A DNA stretch of 64,000 nucleotides. Origin: Streptomyces sp. SAI-127 (GTDB lineage Bacteria; Actinomycetota; Actinomycetes; Streptomycetales; Streptomycetaceae). Within the stretch, counting starts at the first letter, position 1. Each line of letters opens with the position of its first letter. A model generated the notes under the pieces. It was not told the origin of the DNA, made no database searches, and saw only the letters and a program-made list of their open reading frames with translations. This document shows positions 22,469 through 29,785 of this stretch, piece after piece. Position numbers and translations under genes: made by a program. Location of the stretch: positions 6,076,001-6,140,000 of the forward strand of contig NZ_JARXYJ010000001.1 in NCBI RefSeq assembly GCF_029894425.1, written 5' to 3'.

Positions 22469-22723
22469 TCACAGCCGGTCCGGCTGAATGTCGAAGAACA
22501 TCACCGTTGCGCCCGCCAGTGACGGGTCCGCCTCGGACACCTGCGCGCGCAGCCGCTCGAACATCTCAGACCGCGTCGCGCCCTCGTAAGGCGTACACGT
22601 CCCGCTCCGCCGCGCCGTCACAAACCCCAGCCCGTCCGGCTGGATGAAGGACATGAACCACCAGTGCGTGCCGTCGCCCGCCTGCTGCCCCTCGTCGCCC
22701 ACGCTGGCCCCTACTCGCCTCAC
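22469..22723 (-). CDS. Small hypothetical protein of a Streptomyces-type family
   Basis: An 84-residue protein. GTG 22723 overlaps the stop of the gene before it (GTGA), indicating coupling. The core HWWFMSFIQPDGLGFVTARR leads to GATRSEMFERLRAQVSE and AGATVMFFDIQPDRL, a pattern I associate with small unnamed Streptomyces proteins (beta hairpin, helix, FF strand). Function unknown. Confidence 0.6.
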   Translation of the reverse strand: MRRVGASVGDEGQQAGDGTHWWFMSFIQPDGLGFVTARRSGTCTPYEGATRSEMFERLRAQVSEADPSLAGATVMFFDIQPDRL

Positions 22724-22893
22724 CGGCGCCACCCCCGCCACGCCCAGAGTCTCGCCAACACACCAGGCCCCCGCGCGCTCCTCCTGGCCAGCGCGAAATA
22801 CTCCGCACTGCTCAGCCGGCCATCCAGCCATGCGCGCCCGGCCTCCACGACCGGATCAACCGCGGCCGGTCTACTTTCCGTCGTCTCCGTCAT
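22720..22893 (-). CDS. Small hypothetical protein
   Basis: A 57-residue product (GTG 22902 would add three residues) with a helix LDGRLSSAEYFALARRSARG and a Trp/Arg-rich end. It overlaps both the HTH gene upstream and the gene downstream on the minus strand, consistent with a three-gene operon. The motif SSAEYF resembles short domains of antitoxin-like or membrane-associated proteins, but this is not firm. Confidence 0.55.
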   Translation of the reverse strand: MTETTESRPAAVDPVVEAGRAWLDGRLSSAEYFALARRSARGPGVLARLWAWRGWRR

Positions 22894-23209
22894 CGCTCCC
22901 ACGCTTCTCGTTCCCGGTGGGCGGTCGGTTGCGGCCCGAACCGGTATACCCCTGCTCGATGTCCTGGACCGTGGAGGGTGACACGCCGATGTCGTCGGCG
23001 ATCTTCTTTCTGGTCACCTTCTGGCGCCGCTCTCCCAGCACGTAGTCCCGCCGGAGCGCACTCAACTTGCGCAGTCGGGGCTGCTGCTCCCTGAGAAACG
23101 CGCTGATCGCACGGGCTCTGGCCTTGGGGTCCTCCATGGCCTCCAGGGCGTCGAGAGCGTCGAACACGCGCCGCACCTCCTCCTCGCCACCTACCTGTTC
23201 GTCGGCCAT
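22871..23209 (-). CDS. HTH regulator next to the symmetric promoter
   Basis: A 112-residue protein. Residues 25-60 are a charged helix (RARAISAFLREQQPRLRKLS), then RKKIADDIGVSPSTVQDIEQ is a clear helix-turn-helix, followed by an acidic disordered end. ATG 23209 has AAGGA upstream; the longer frame on this strand is shadow. Its promoter lies in a near-perfect dyad that also drives 23354 rightwards and shares the TTG...TAACTT layout of the other phage promoters. It is a good candidate for the regulator of that promoter family, with autoregulation. Confidence 0.75.
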   Translation of the reverse strand: MADEQVGGEEEVRRVFDALDALEAMEDPKARARAISAFLREQQPRLRKLSALRRDYVLGERRQKVTRKKIADDIGVSPSTVQDIEQGYTGSGRNRPPTGNEKRGSDDGDDGK

Positions 23210-23234
23210 TCGGTTCCTTGTCTGCCGTGGCCGG

Positions 23235-23269
23235 TTGCTCAAGTTACGGGAGTCCCGTAACTTGGGCAA
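23235..23269. promoter_or_regulatory. Symmetric divergent promoter/operator
   Basis: Plus strand: TTGCTC (23235-23240), 17 bp, TAACTT (23258-23263). Minus strand: TTGCCC (23269-23264), 17 bp, TAACTT (23246-23241). Both lie within one dyad whose half is CAAGTTACGGGA. The -35 of each promoter overlaps the -10 of the other, so the two directions are mutually exclusive. Confidence 0.7.
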
Positions 23270-23294
23270 CCGGCGCGAGGTGCGCCTACAGAAC

Positions 23295-23333
23295 GGCCCC
23301 CGGTCGGGGCCTAGGAAACGCCGACCGGGGGCC
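23295..23333 (+). terminator. 13-bp leader hairpin before 23354
   Basis: GGCCCCCGGTCGG (23295-23307) pairs perfectly with 23321-23333 across a 13-nt loop, inside the leader between the divergent promoter and the gene at 23354. It could attenuate the rightward transcript. Confidence 0.6.
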
Positions 23334-23353
23334 ACGTCAGATGGAGCTGACGC

Positions 23354-23827
23354 ATGGCACAGATTACTGATCGACCCCTGGGCCTGGCTCGGGACGTCAC
23401 CGGTGAACACAGGTCCAAGGCGGCCACGGTGCTGGCGCAGGTGGCCACGGCGCTGGCGTGCGAGGACCCCACCGACCCGGTGGACGCGCTGAAGTTCACC
23501 GTCCTGGTGGGTGCCCGCGCGTATGACCAGGCCGGCCGTAGCTGCCACGGCGGTGGGCAGAACGTGTCCCGCATGGCGCTGACGGCGGTTGCCGAGCGCA
23601 CGGGCCTGGAGCGGGGCGAGGCCCCGGCCGGGGCCACGCGCGAGGAGTTCGCCGTCACGGTCGCCCAGGCCGCCCACGCGCTGGGCTACGACTGGAGCGG
23701 CATCCAGGCGACGTGGGATGACGGCGACGAGCCGGCGATCCCGCGCCACAACATTCCCGGCCCGCGCCGTACGGAGGAGTCCGGGCGCGTCCCGGCCCCT
23801 CGCCCGGAGCAGGGGGCGGGCCGGTGA
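23354..23827 (+). CDS. Hypothetical protein, first gene after the divergent promoter
   Basis: A 157-residue protein with GGAG 7 nt before the ATG. The first 60 residues form helices typical of small actinobacterial proteins (KAATVLAQVATALACEDPTD, LVGARAYDQAGRS), and the end is Pro/Arg-rich. It leads the operon that continues into the membrane-protein cluster. No named family. Confidence 0.66.
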   Translation: MAQITDRPLGLARDVTGEHRSKAATVLAQVATALACEDPTDPVDALKFTVLVGARAYDQAGRSCHGGGQNVSRMALTAVAERTGLERGEAPAGATREEFAVTVAQAAHALGYDWSGIQATWDDGDEPAIPRHNIPGPRRTEESGRVPAPRPEQGAGR

Positions 23828-23964
23828 CGGAGCAGGAAAAGGCCCGCCAGGCATACGCCGCCGGCCGTGAGCAGCGCGACGGCGACGCCGTCCAGATGGG
23901 CCAGGACAACGCCCGTATCGACGGCGCGGCTACCGGCACCAGCAACCAGGGCGGTGCGCGCTGA
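23824..23964 (+). CDS. 46-aa small protein
   Basis: GTG 23824 (GTGA overlap with the previous stop) opens a 46-residue frame MTEQEKARQAYAAGREQRDG ending GTSNQGGAR, with its stop overlapping the next ATG (TGATG). The tight coupling on both sides supports a real small gene. Function unknown. Confidence 0.6.
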   Translation: MTEQEKARQAYAAGREQRDGDAVQMGQDNARIDGAATGTSNQGGAR

Positions 23965-24176
23965 TGGGGCTCCGCGACTTCCTCCTGTCCGTCACCCCGG
24001 GCCAGGGCCCGGCCGCTGCGGCCGTGGCCCGGCAGAAGCAGGAGACGCGCGCGAGTAAGCGCGCGGCTCAGGATGCGGCGGACCGCAAGGACCGGTCCCG
24101 CCGCCACAGGCAGGAGGTCGCCAAGTTGGCGGCCAAAACCCGCAAGGACGCCAACCGGAACATTCGCGGCTGGTGA
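23964..24176 (+). CDS. Small basic helical protein
   Basis: A 70-residue Lys/Arg/Ala-rich protein (KRAAQDAADRKDRSRRHRQE) with a short hydrophobic start. It overlaps the previous gene by one base. Likely nucleic-acid or membrane-surface binding; unnamed. Confidence 0.6.
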   Translation: MGLRDFLLSVTPGQGPAAAAVARQKQETRASKRAAQDAADRKDRSRRHRQEVAKLAAKTRKDANRNIRGW

Positions 24177-24187
24177 CTTTCCCTGAC

Positions 24188-24232
24188 CGACTTGGGCCGC
24201 CGCCCCCCCTCTTGGGGTGGTGGCCCGGGTCT
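24188..24232 (+). terminator. GC hairpin before the Spd-like gene
   Basis: GGGCCgCCgCCCC and GGGGtGGtGGCCC form an imperfect stem around CCCTCTT. It lies in the 5' region of the gene starting at 24266. Confidence 0.45.
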
Positions 24233-24265
24233 GTCCACGACCCACGAGCCCGGAGGGCACCCACG

Positions 24266-25513
24266 ATGACCGAGACACCCGAGATGCCGCAGAACGGGCA
24301 GCCGGGCATGCGCCGCCGGAAGGAAAGGGTGCAGCGTCCGGTGACGACCGTCATTGACGGCAAGCCGTCCACGCGGATGGAGACCCAGGAGGTGTGGGTC
24401 GACGTGCCGCCGCGTGACTGGGACGAGATCATTCGACGAGGCGCCACCAGCGTGGCTGTCCTCGTGACGCTCCTCGCCGCGGCCGGGACTACCGCGAGCG
24501 TCGGCGGCCTGCTCGGTCGGCTCCTGCACCCGGGCGTCGCCTACGCCGTGGGCGCCGTCTTCACCTCCTCCTGGCTGGTGTGCCTCGGCATCGAGCACAT
24601 CGAGCGCGTGGACGCCGACCGCGCCGCCCGGGCCCGCAACGCCGGGTGGATCATGCTCCTGATCGGCATGGCCGCCGTCATCACGTACGGCCACGAGATG
24701 GAGCAGCTGCCCGCCGGCGTCGTCGGCTCCTGCCTGGACCTGGCGGCCAAGGGCCTGTGGTGGCTGATCATGGGCCTGGACCGTGTGAAGCTGGACGCCG
24801 GCGTCGCCCACTGGGTCACCGAGCAGGAGCAGGAGATGGCCGGCCGGTACCTGCTCGGCATCCGCCTGCGTCGCCTCAACCGGCGCGCCGTCCAGCTCCA
24901 CGCAGGCGGCCCGGAGTTCCAAGCCGCCCAGGCGATCATGAGCCAGGCCACCGGACAGCCCCAGCAGCTCCCGGCCGCGGACATGTCCGGACACGCTGTC
25001 CCGGTGTCCGCTCCGGTGTCCGGACAGACCCCGGCCCAGGCCCCGATGCCGGTGTCCGGACAGGTCCCGGACCCGTCCGGACCGCCGCCCTCGGCGCCAA
25101 CCCCGCCCCCGGCCGCGCCCACGCCTCCGCCCTCGGCGCCCACTGTGCCCCCGGCCGCCCCTGTGCCGCCGCCTGCCGCTCCCGCGCCGCCCGTACCGCC
25201 GGTCACCCCGGCGGCCACCGGCGCATCCGGCAGCAGCGAGCAGGGCGGCGAGGAGGAGCAGCCGGAGGAGCAGGGCACGACGGGCACCCCGCCCAACCTG
25301 CAACCCGTGGGCCCGCTGTCCATCGCCGCCGCCGTCCGCCAGGCCCGCACCGAGGACCCGGACCAGACCGACGCCCAGATGGTCGCCCGCGTGCTGATGC
25401 TGCGCGGCGGCGACGACAACGGCGACCGCGTCAAGTTCACCGACACCGTCCTGCGCACTCGCCGCCGCCAGGAGAACCCGCCCGCGCGCCGCAAGAAGAC
25501 CCGGAGCGCCTGA
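24266..25513 (+). CDS. Spd-like multi-TM protein with proline-rich tail
   Basis: A 415-residue protein. After a charged N-terminus come four or so hydrophobic segments (SVAVLVTLLAAAGTTASVGG, YAVGAVFTSSWLVCLG, AGWIMLLIGMAAVITYG, GVVGSCLDLAAKGLWWLIMG), then a basic loop. A long Pro/Ala/Ser linker contains the third repeat cluster, and a C-terminal domain follows (LSIAAAVRQARTEDPDQTDA). The architecture resembles Streptomyces plasmid spread proteins (SpdB type) that act in the mycelial membrane. ATG 24266 follows GGAGG; GTG 24173 would translate the hairpin. The Spd likeness is by topology and context. Confidence 0.68.
   Translation: MTETPEMPQNGQPGMRRRKERVQRPVTTVIDGKPSTRMETQEVWVDVPPRDWDEIIRRGATSVAVLVTLLAAAGTTASVGGLLGRLLHPGVAYAVGAVFTSSWLVCLGIEHIERVDADRAARARNAGWIMLLIGMAAVITYGHEMEQLPAGVVGSCLDLAAKGLWWLIMGLDRVKLDAGVAHWVTEQEQEMAGRYLLGIRLRRLNRRAVQLHAGGPEFQAAQAIMSQATGQPQQLPAADMSGHAVPVSAPVSGQTPAQAPMPVSGQVPDPSGPPPSAPTPPPAAPTPPPSAPTVPPAAPVPPPAAPAPPVPPVTPAATGASGSSEQGGEEEQPEEQGTTGTPPNLQPVGPLSIAAAVRQARTEDPDQTDAQMVARVLMLRGGDDNGDRVKFTDTVLRTRRRQENPPARRKKTRSA
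24978..25080. repeat. GTGTCCGGACAC repeat cluster 3
   Basis: GGACATGTCCGGACAC, GGTGTCCGGACAG (twice) and related copies lie within 100 bp in the linker-coding part of the Spd-like gene. Confidence 0.7.
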
Positions 25514-26235
25514 TGCGCGGTGCCGTCCTGCTGGCCGTGGTCGCGGTCGCCGCTTACTGCTGGCTGCGCTACCGCCCCGGAGCGACCTCGAGCGACCGCC
25601 GCCCGGCCGGCTCCCGCCCGGGCGGCCGTCCGATCCAGGGCGCGGGCGCCTCGGCGGACACCCACGCACGGGAGCTGCGCACCCCGCTGGTGCGCCTGGC
25701 CACCGCGGCCGGGATCCACACCCGCGCGGAGGCCCGCGCCCGCAACTTCGCGATCGGCGCCGAGGGGGAGCGGTACGTCGCCGAGCTCCTGAAGCCCCTG
25801 ACCGGGGAGGGGTGGGTGTTCCTCGCTGACTGCGCCCTGCCGCGCGGGGAGGCACAGGTGGACCTGCTCGGCATCAGCCCGCGCGGCCTGGTCGTGAACG
25901 TGGACCCGAAGAGGTGGGACCGCCGTTTCCGCCTGACCGTGCGCGGCAACCGCCTCCTGCACGGCACCAAGGACGTGTCCGAGCGCATGCGCGGCCTGGC
26001 CTACGAGACGCGCACCGTCGCCGCCCTGCTGTCCGTACCGGTCGTGTCGGTGGCCGCCATGGTCGGCCCGATGCTCCGCGGCACGATCCTGCGCTTCCGC
26101 GGCATCCGCCTGGTCCCGGCCGAGGACGTCCCCGAGCTGCTGCGTGCCCTGGACCGCAAGCACCTGACCACCATCCCCGCCGGCCGCCTGGCCGACACCG
26201 CCCGGCGGCTGCTGCCGCCCAAGACCGGAAAGTGA
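25513..26235 (+). CDS. NERD-domain (nuclease-related) membrane protein
   Basis: A 240-residue protein with an N-terminal hydrophobic anchor (AVLLAVVAVAAYCWLRY), a linker, and a NERD domain: GAEGERYVAELLKPLTGEGW, then DLLGISPRGLVVNVDPKRWD matching the acidic-x(n)-x-x-K core of this restriction-endonuclease-like fold. The helix of NERD proteins follows (YETRTVAALLSVPVVSVAAM). The usual D-V-V-V-x-x-G pattern is present as VDLLGIS. It overlaps the Spd-like gene by one base. It could cut DNA at the membrane, or be a non-cutting DNA-binding relative. Confidence 0.78.
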   Translation: MRGAVLLAVVAVAAYCWLRYRPGATSSDRRPAGSRPGGRPIQGAGASADTHARELRTPLVRLATAAGIHTRAEARARNFAIGAEGERYVAELLKPLTGEGWVFLADCALPRGEAQVDLLGISPRGLVVNVDPKRWDRRFRLTVRGNRLLHGTKDVSERMRGLAYETRTVAALLSVPVVSVAAMVGPMLRGTILRFRGIRLVPAEDVPELLRALDRKHLTTIPAGRLADTARRLLPPKTGK

Positions 26236-26237
26236 CC

Positions 26238-26420
26238 ATGCTCAGCAACCTTGACGTCCTGATCCTCGGCCTCCTCGGCTGCCTGTTCATCAACCCCCGC
26301 CGCTTCAAGACGGTATGGCGCGCCCTGCTGGCGGCGTTCGCGTGCGGCATTGTCACCGCGGCCGTCTACCTGCTGGTGGCCCGCCCCCTGCTCGCCCGCA
26401 TGGCGGAGGCGCTGGGATGA
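26238..26420 (+). CDS. Small two-TM protein
   Basis: A 60-residue protein with two hydrophobic helices (LDVLILGLLGCLFI and LLAAFACGIVTAAVYLLVA) separated by a basic turn. It lies between the NERD and Lys-rich membrane proteins with an ATGA overlap downstream. Part of the membrane cluster; unnamed. Confidence 0.68.
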   Translation: MLSNLDVLILGLLGCLFINPRRFKTVWRALLAAFACGIVTAAVYLLVARPLLARMAEALG

Positions 26421-27325
26421 CCGCCGGACCGGACGAGCGGCTGCGCGTCATCCCCGGCGGCGGCCCCGAGACCGAGGCAGAGGCGGAGGCCCGTATCCGG
26501 GCGGAGCTGCACCGCCGCGGGCTCGGCCCGGGCGGCCCGGCCTCCTCGCCGCCGCCCATGCCCTCCCGACCGCCGCGTGTGCCCGCGCAGCCGGACGCCG
26601 CCGACGTCGACCAGGAGCCGGGGGAGGAGCCCGAGCAGGCCGCCCCGGCCAAGGCCCTTAACGACCGGCTGGTGGACTGGTGGAGCGCGCACAAGCCCCA
26701 CCTGGCCGACGACGACGGCGACGACGGCGAGGAGGAGCCGGACGACGACGGCGAGGAGGAGCCGGCCGCGCGCGGCCCCCGCCCCCACCGCGGACGCGTG
26801 TCCAAGCGCCCCGCCAAGGACGACGACGAGGACGGCGACGGCGACGAGGACGAGGACGAGCCGGACGACGAGGACGCCAAGGGCAAGAAGTCCAAGAAGG
26901 GCAAGGGCAAGAAGGGGAAGCGCAAGAAGGGCAAGGGCGACGAGAGCGAGGAGGGGCCGCGCTGGTCCCGGCCCGTCCTCGGACGCCCGCCCGGCCTCCC
27001 GGCCGAGAAACACAACCTGTTCACCTGGTGGCGCGGCATGGAGCCCCACACCAAGTGGCTCATGTACCACGGCACCGGCCTGGGCGCCGGCCTCTACTTC
27101 GGCGTACCGGCCTACGGCTACGAGGGCCACCGGTTCATCGCGGACAACCCCGCCGGCGACCTGGAGGTGTGGGCCACCTGGGGCCTGCTCGTCCTGCTGC
27201 TCATGGCCGACTACCGCGTCCGCAACCTGTTCCCCCCGCTCGCCTGGGCCGTCCGCGCGCTGTCGACGTCCGTCATCGTCGGCGCCCTCTGGTACGGCAC
27301 GCCCCTCGCCGACCTCGACCTCTGA
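26417..27325 (+). CDS. Membrane protein with alternating acidic and lysine-rich tracts
   Basis: A 302-residue protein. The N-terminal half is disordered, with an extreme Asp/Glu tract followed by a Lys/Gly tract (GKKSKKGKGKKGKRKKGKGD). The C-terminal half has two or three transmembrane helices (WLMYHGTGLGAGLYFGVPAY, VWATWGLLVLLLMADY, LSTSVIVGALWYGTPL). Adjacent opposite-charge tracts are typical of Streptomyces transfer-region membrane proteins. No enzyme motif is visible. Confidence 0.7.
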   Translation: MTAGPDERLRVIPGGGPETEAEAEARIRAELHRRGLGPGGPASSPPPMPSRPPRVPAQPDAADVDQEPGEEPEQAAPAKALNDRLVDWWSAHKPHLADDDGDDGEEEPDDDGEEEPAARGPRPHRGRVSKRPAKDDDEDGDGDEDEDEPDDEDAKGKKSKKGKGKKGKRKKGKGDESEEGPRWSRPVLGRPPGLPAEKHNLFTWWRGMEPHTKWLMYHGTGLGAGLYFGVPAYGYEGHRFIADNPAGDLEVWATWGLLVLLLMADYRVRNLFPPLAWAVRALSTSVIVGALWYGTPLADLDL

Positions 27326-27342
27326 TCTGGAGACACCACCCC

Positions 27343-27738
27343 ATGGACATGCACCTCGGTATCGGCGGCGTCGCCCTGGGCCTCACCATCGCCCTGTGGT
27401 TCGGCACCACCAAGGGCGGTAAGCACAGCCTCACCTGGGGATGGACGCTGTTCCTCGCCACGGTCGCCGGCTGCGCCTACAAGGCCGCCGGTGAGCCGTT
27501 CTCCTGGATCTCGGACCTCATCATGGACGGCGCCGGCATGGCCGGGGGAGTCATCCCCAAGGTGACCGCCGCCGGTCTCTGCATGGCCCTCGTGCTGATC
27601 GTCCTGTTCGCCAAGAACTCCCTGCGCAAGGTGGCGTTCCTCGGCATCGCCTTCACCACCGTGGCCGCCGGCGCGGACGCTGGTCCCTTCCACTTCCTGG
27701 CGCAGCGGATCGAGATCATCGCCATGCACTGGGCGTGA
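27343..27738 (+). CDS. Four-TM membrane protein
   Basis: A 131-residue protein made of four hydrophobic segments (HLGIGGVALGLTIALWFGTT, WGWTLFLATVAGCAYKA, VTAAGLCMALVLIVLFA, VAFLGIAFTTVAAGADAG). It resembles small Spd/transfer membrane proteins of Streptomyces plasmids. Stop and next start overlap. Confidence 0.7.
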   Translation: MDMHLGIGGVALGLTIALWFGTTKGGKHSLTWGWTLFLATVAGCAYKAAGEPFSWISDLIMDGAGMAGGVIPKVTAAGLCMALVLIVLFAKNSLRKVAFLGIAFTTVAAGADAGPFHFLAQRIEIIAMHWA

Positions 27739-29018
27739 TGCAGATGACCTCCGCCCTGCACCTGGTCCCCGACCCCGACGACGAGACCCCGCCGCCCGAT
27801 ACGGCAGGGGAGAAGCACCCCACCCCCGAGCCCACCCCAGCGGCCCCGGCCGTCGAGGAGGAGCCGGGGGAGGAGCTGCACGACGCCGACGAGGCAGACG
27901 AGGAGCCGGACGACGAGGTCGGCGAGGACGACGAGGAGCACGAGGAGCCCGCCCCCCGGCGGGTCCTCGCCATGCCCGACCTGCGTCCGTACGCGGACGT
28001 CACCGCCGTCCCCCAGGTCATCAGCGCTGGCGTGGAGGCCACCCGCCGCGCCCGCGCCAATCGGGCCGAGCGCCGCAAGGGCCGGCCCCGGCGGCTCCTG
28101 GCCATCGCTGTGGACGTCGCTGCCGGAACCGTCCTGCTGCTGCGCCACGGCGTCGCCTGGCTCGGCGGCGACTACGGACCGGCCAGCGTCAAGGGCCCCG
28201 GCCGCATCGGCCTGGCGTTCCTGGGCGGATACTTCGCCTACCGCACCGTGGACACCTGGCCCCTGTACGGCACCACCGGCCTGGCCGCCGTCTGGCTCGG
28301 CGCGGCTCTGGGGGAGCGGCACCGCCAGCGCGCCGAGGCTGCCGAGGACGTCAAGAAGAAGACCAAGGGCAAGGCGGGCAAGAGCTCCCCCAAGGCCGCC
28401 GCCAAGGACGCCGAGGACGGCGACCAGGAGGCAGCCGAGAAGACCCCCGCACGCCGCTCCTGGTGGTCCCGGATCACCTCCCCCGGAGAGCCGGACGAGG
28501 CGCCCGCCGACACCCCCGAGAAGGACGCCGGCGACTCCCCCGACGAGGCCGCCGACGAGGGCGAGGAGGAGGCCCCCGCCGAGGCTGCTGCAGAGCCCCC
28601 CGCGCCTCCCTCCCGGGAGGTCATCGCGGGGGCCCTCCACCAGCTCTACCGAGGGGGTAGCGGGGTGCTGCTCACCACCCTCCGCCAGCACCTCTCACAG
28701 CCCCACACCCGGGCCGTCCGGGAGGTGCTGGGAGCGGCCGGTATCCGGGTGCGGGAGGGGGTGCGCACCCCGGGCGGGAATGGGCCCGGCGTCCACACCC
28801 ACGATTTCCCGCCGCTGCCCCCCTCTCCTGACCCCTCCCCTGGAGACGTTGTTTGCGCAGGTGAGAGCACCAACAACAACAATGCCAACACCGAGAGCGA
28901 CCCCCAGAAGGGGTTGGATGCAGACGGCACCTACTGGCCTCCGGGGCGGCCCTACTACTTCGAGCCGGACCCCGCCAACCCCCACGGCACGCGGATCGTC
29001 TACCCCCGCGAGCCGTAG
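27738..29018 (+). CDS. Acidic membrane protein with C-terminal winged-helix-like domain
   Basis: A 426-residue protein. An acidic disordered N-terminus precedes hydrophobic segments (LLAIAVDVAAGTVLLLRHGV, IGLAFLGGYFAYRTV, TGLAAVWLGAALGE), then a Lys/Glu/Pro-rich linker. The C-terminal domain (EVIAGALHQLYRGGSGVLLT, AVREVLGAAGIRVREGVRTP) resembles that found at the end of Streptomyces plasmid membrane proteins. It closes the membrane cluster. The DNA encoding residues 20-24 contains a CCCGATA-loop hairpin otherwise found between genes. GTG 27735 is an alternative start. Confidence 0.7.
   Translation: MQMTSALHLVPDPDDETPPPDTAGEKHPTPEPTPAAPAVEEEPGEELHDADEADEEPDDEVGEDDEEHEEPAPRRVLAMPDLRPYADVTAVPQVISAGVEATRRARANRAERRKGRPRRLLAIAVDVAAGTVLLLRHGVAWLGGDYGPASVKGPGRIGLAFLGGYFAYRTVDTWPLYGTTGLAAVWLGAALGERHRQRAEAAEDVKKKTKGKAGKSSPKAAAKDAEDGDQEAAEKTPARRSWWSRITSPGEPDEAPADTPEKDAGDSPDEAADEGEEEAPAEAAAEPPAPPSREVIAGALHQLYRGGSGVLLTTLRQHLSQPHTRAVREVLGAAGIRVREGVRTPGGNGPGVHTHDFPPLPPSPDPSPGDVVCAGESTNNNNANTESDPQKGLDADGTYWPPGRPYYFEPDPANPHGTRIVYPREP
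27787..27810 (+). repeat. CCCGATA-loop hairpin, copy within a coding region
   Basis: CCCC/GGGG and GCCG/CGGC stems (27787-27794 with 27802-27810, one bulge) enclose CCCGATA at 27795-27801, about 55 bases after the start codon of the gene at 27738. Confidence 0.55.
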
Positions 29019-29063
29019 CGCGCGACCGTTCGACCCCGGGCGCCCGCCGCTCGAACTGACCGA

Positions 29064-29091
29064 ATCGGGGGCAACCTCACGCCCCCGATCC
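29064..29091 (+). terminator. Terminator of the membrane cluster
   Basis: ATCGGGGGC and GCCCCCGAT form a perfect 9-bp stem around AACCTCAC, 45 bases after the stop at 29018. Confidence 0.65.
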
Positions 29092-29116
29092 GTCCCGAAC
29101 GGTTCCCTCCAGGGCT

Positions 29117-29130
29117 GGTGATCGGTCACC
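29117..29130. promoter_or_regulatory. Palindrome GGTGATCGGTCACC upstream of 29164
   Basis: A 14-bp dyad, GGTGA-TCGG-TCACC, lies about 35 bp before the gene at 29164, after the cluster terminator. It may be an operator for this single gene. No clear -35/-10 pair was found. Confidence 0.35.
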
Positions 29131-29163
29131 ATGGGGGCACAGACCGTAAGGAGGACGGGGGCC

Positions 29164-29397
29164 ATGAAGAGGTACCGCTGCGACGACTGCGGAAGCACGT
29201 CCACGGTGTGCGTGACGGACGGCGCGTACTGGACCGAGGCCCGCCGGCACCGCAACATCGCCCACGCCGGCCTCATCCCGGACGGCGAGCGCGCCATCTA
29301 CGTGCCCGTCGCCAACCTCCTGGACATCCCGCGCGGCCAGGCCGTCGCCTCCGCGATCCTGTTCGTCGTCATGGTCGCCGCGGTGTTCATGCGCTGA
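29164..29397 (+). CDS. Small zinc-ribbon protein with C-terminal TM helix
   Basis: A 77-residue protein with CDDCGSTSTVCV at the N-terminus and a hydrophobic C-terminal helix (AVASAILFVVMVAAVFM). AAGGAGG lies 9 nt before the ATG. It is isolated between two terminators, so it is a stand-alone unit. Function unknown. Confidence 0.65.
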   Translation: MKRYRCDDCGSTSTVCVTDGAYWTEARRHRNIAHAGLIPDGERAIYVPVANLLDIPRGQAVASAILFVVMVAAVFMR

Positions 29398-29427
29398 CCC
29401 CGGCCCGCTCCCCCGGGCACAGCACAG

Positions 29428-29458
29428 GGCCGCACCGGAACTCTCCGGGTGCGGCCCT
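29428..29458. terminator. Bidirectional hairpin
   Basis: GGGCCGCACC and GGGTGCGGCCC form a 10-bp stem between the plus gene ending at 29397 and the minus gene ending at 29510. Confidence 0.65.
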
Positions 29459-29509
29459 GTCTCGTACGCGCGCCGGCGTCGCCGGTCCCCCAGACCCGTG
29501 GGGCCGGCG

Positions 29510-29779
29510 CTACTTGGTGGTGCGCTTGGCGCCCTTGATGGAGCGCACGGTGGGCTGCCGCTTGCGCGGGACGTCGAACTCGCGGGCGACCTGGCGCACG
29601 TACTCCTCGGTGAACGGCAGGACGTCCGCCACCTGCTTGTTGGTCGCGTCCGGGTTGTTGAGGAGGTCGGAGGCTACGGCAGCGCGCAGAGCTTCGCGGC
29701 TCCGCTTCAGCGCCCTCTCGGCATCTGCCACGGCCTTGATGCCGGCCATCACGTCATCGCTGGGGGTGTACTGGCTCAT
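29510..29779 (-). CDS. Small HTH-like protein, divergent from the 29961 gene
   Basis: An 89-residue basic protein: a helical N-terminal half (IKAVADAERALKRSREALRA), then NKQVADVLPFTEEYVRQVAR, which reads as a helix-turn-helix, and a Lys/Arg-rich end. ATG 29779 sits only 7 bases after the -10 of promoter P2, so the mRNA is probably leaderless. Being driven by a copy of the family promoter and encoding a DNA-binding protein, it is a second candidate regulator of that family. Confidence 0.72.
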   Translation of the reverse strand: MSQYTPSDDVMAGIKAVADAERALKRSREALRAAVASDLLNNPDATNKQVADVLPFTEEYVRQVAREFDVPRKRQPTVRSIKGAKRTTK

Positions 29780-29785
29780 GGCAGC

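Noticed and set aside
24173..24265. GTG start at 24173 for the Spd-like gene
   Set aside because: It would translate a strong hairpin region into Pro-rich sequence; ATG 24266 with GGAGG is better.
24266..29018. Complete conjugation module
   Set aside because: No FtsK/TraB-type ATPase or relaxase is present; only membrane and NERD proteins are seen.
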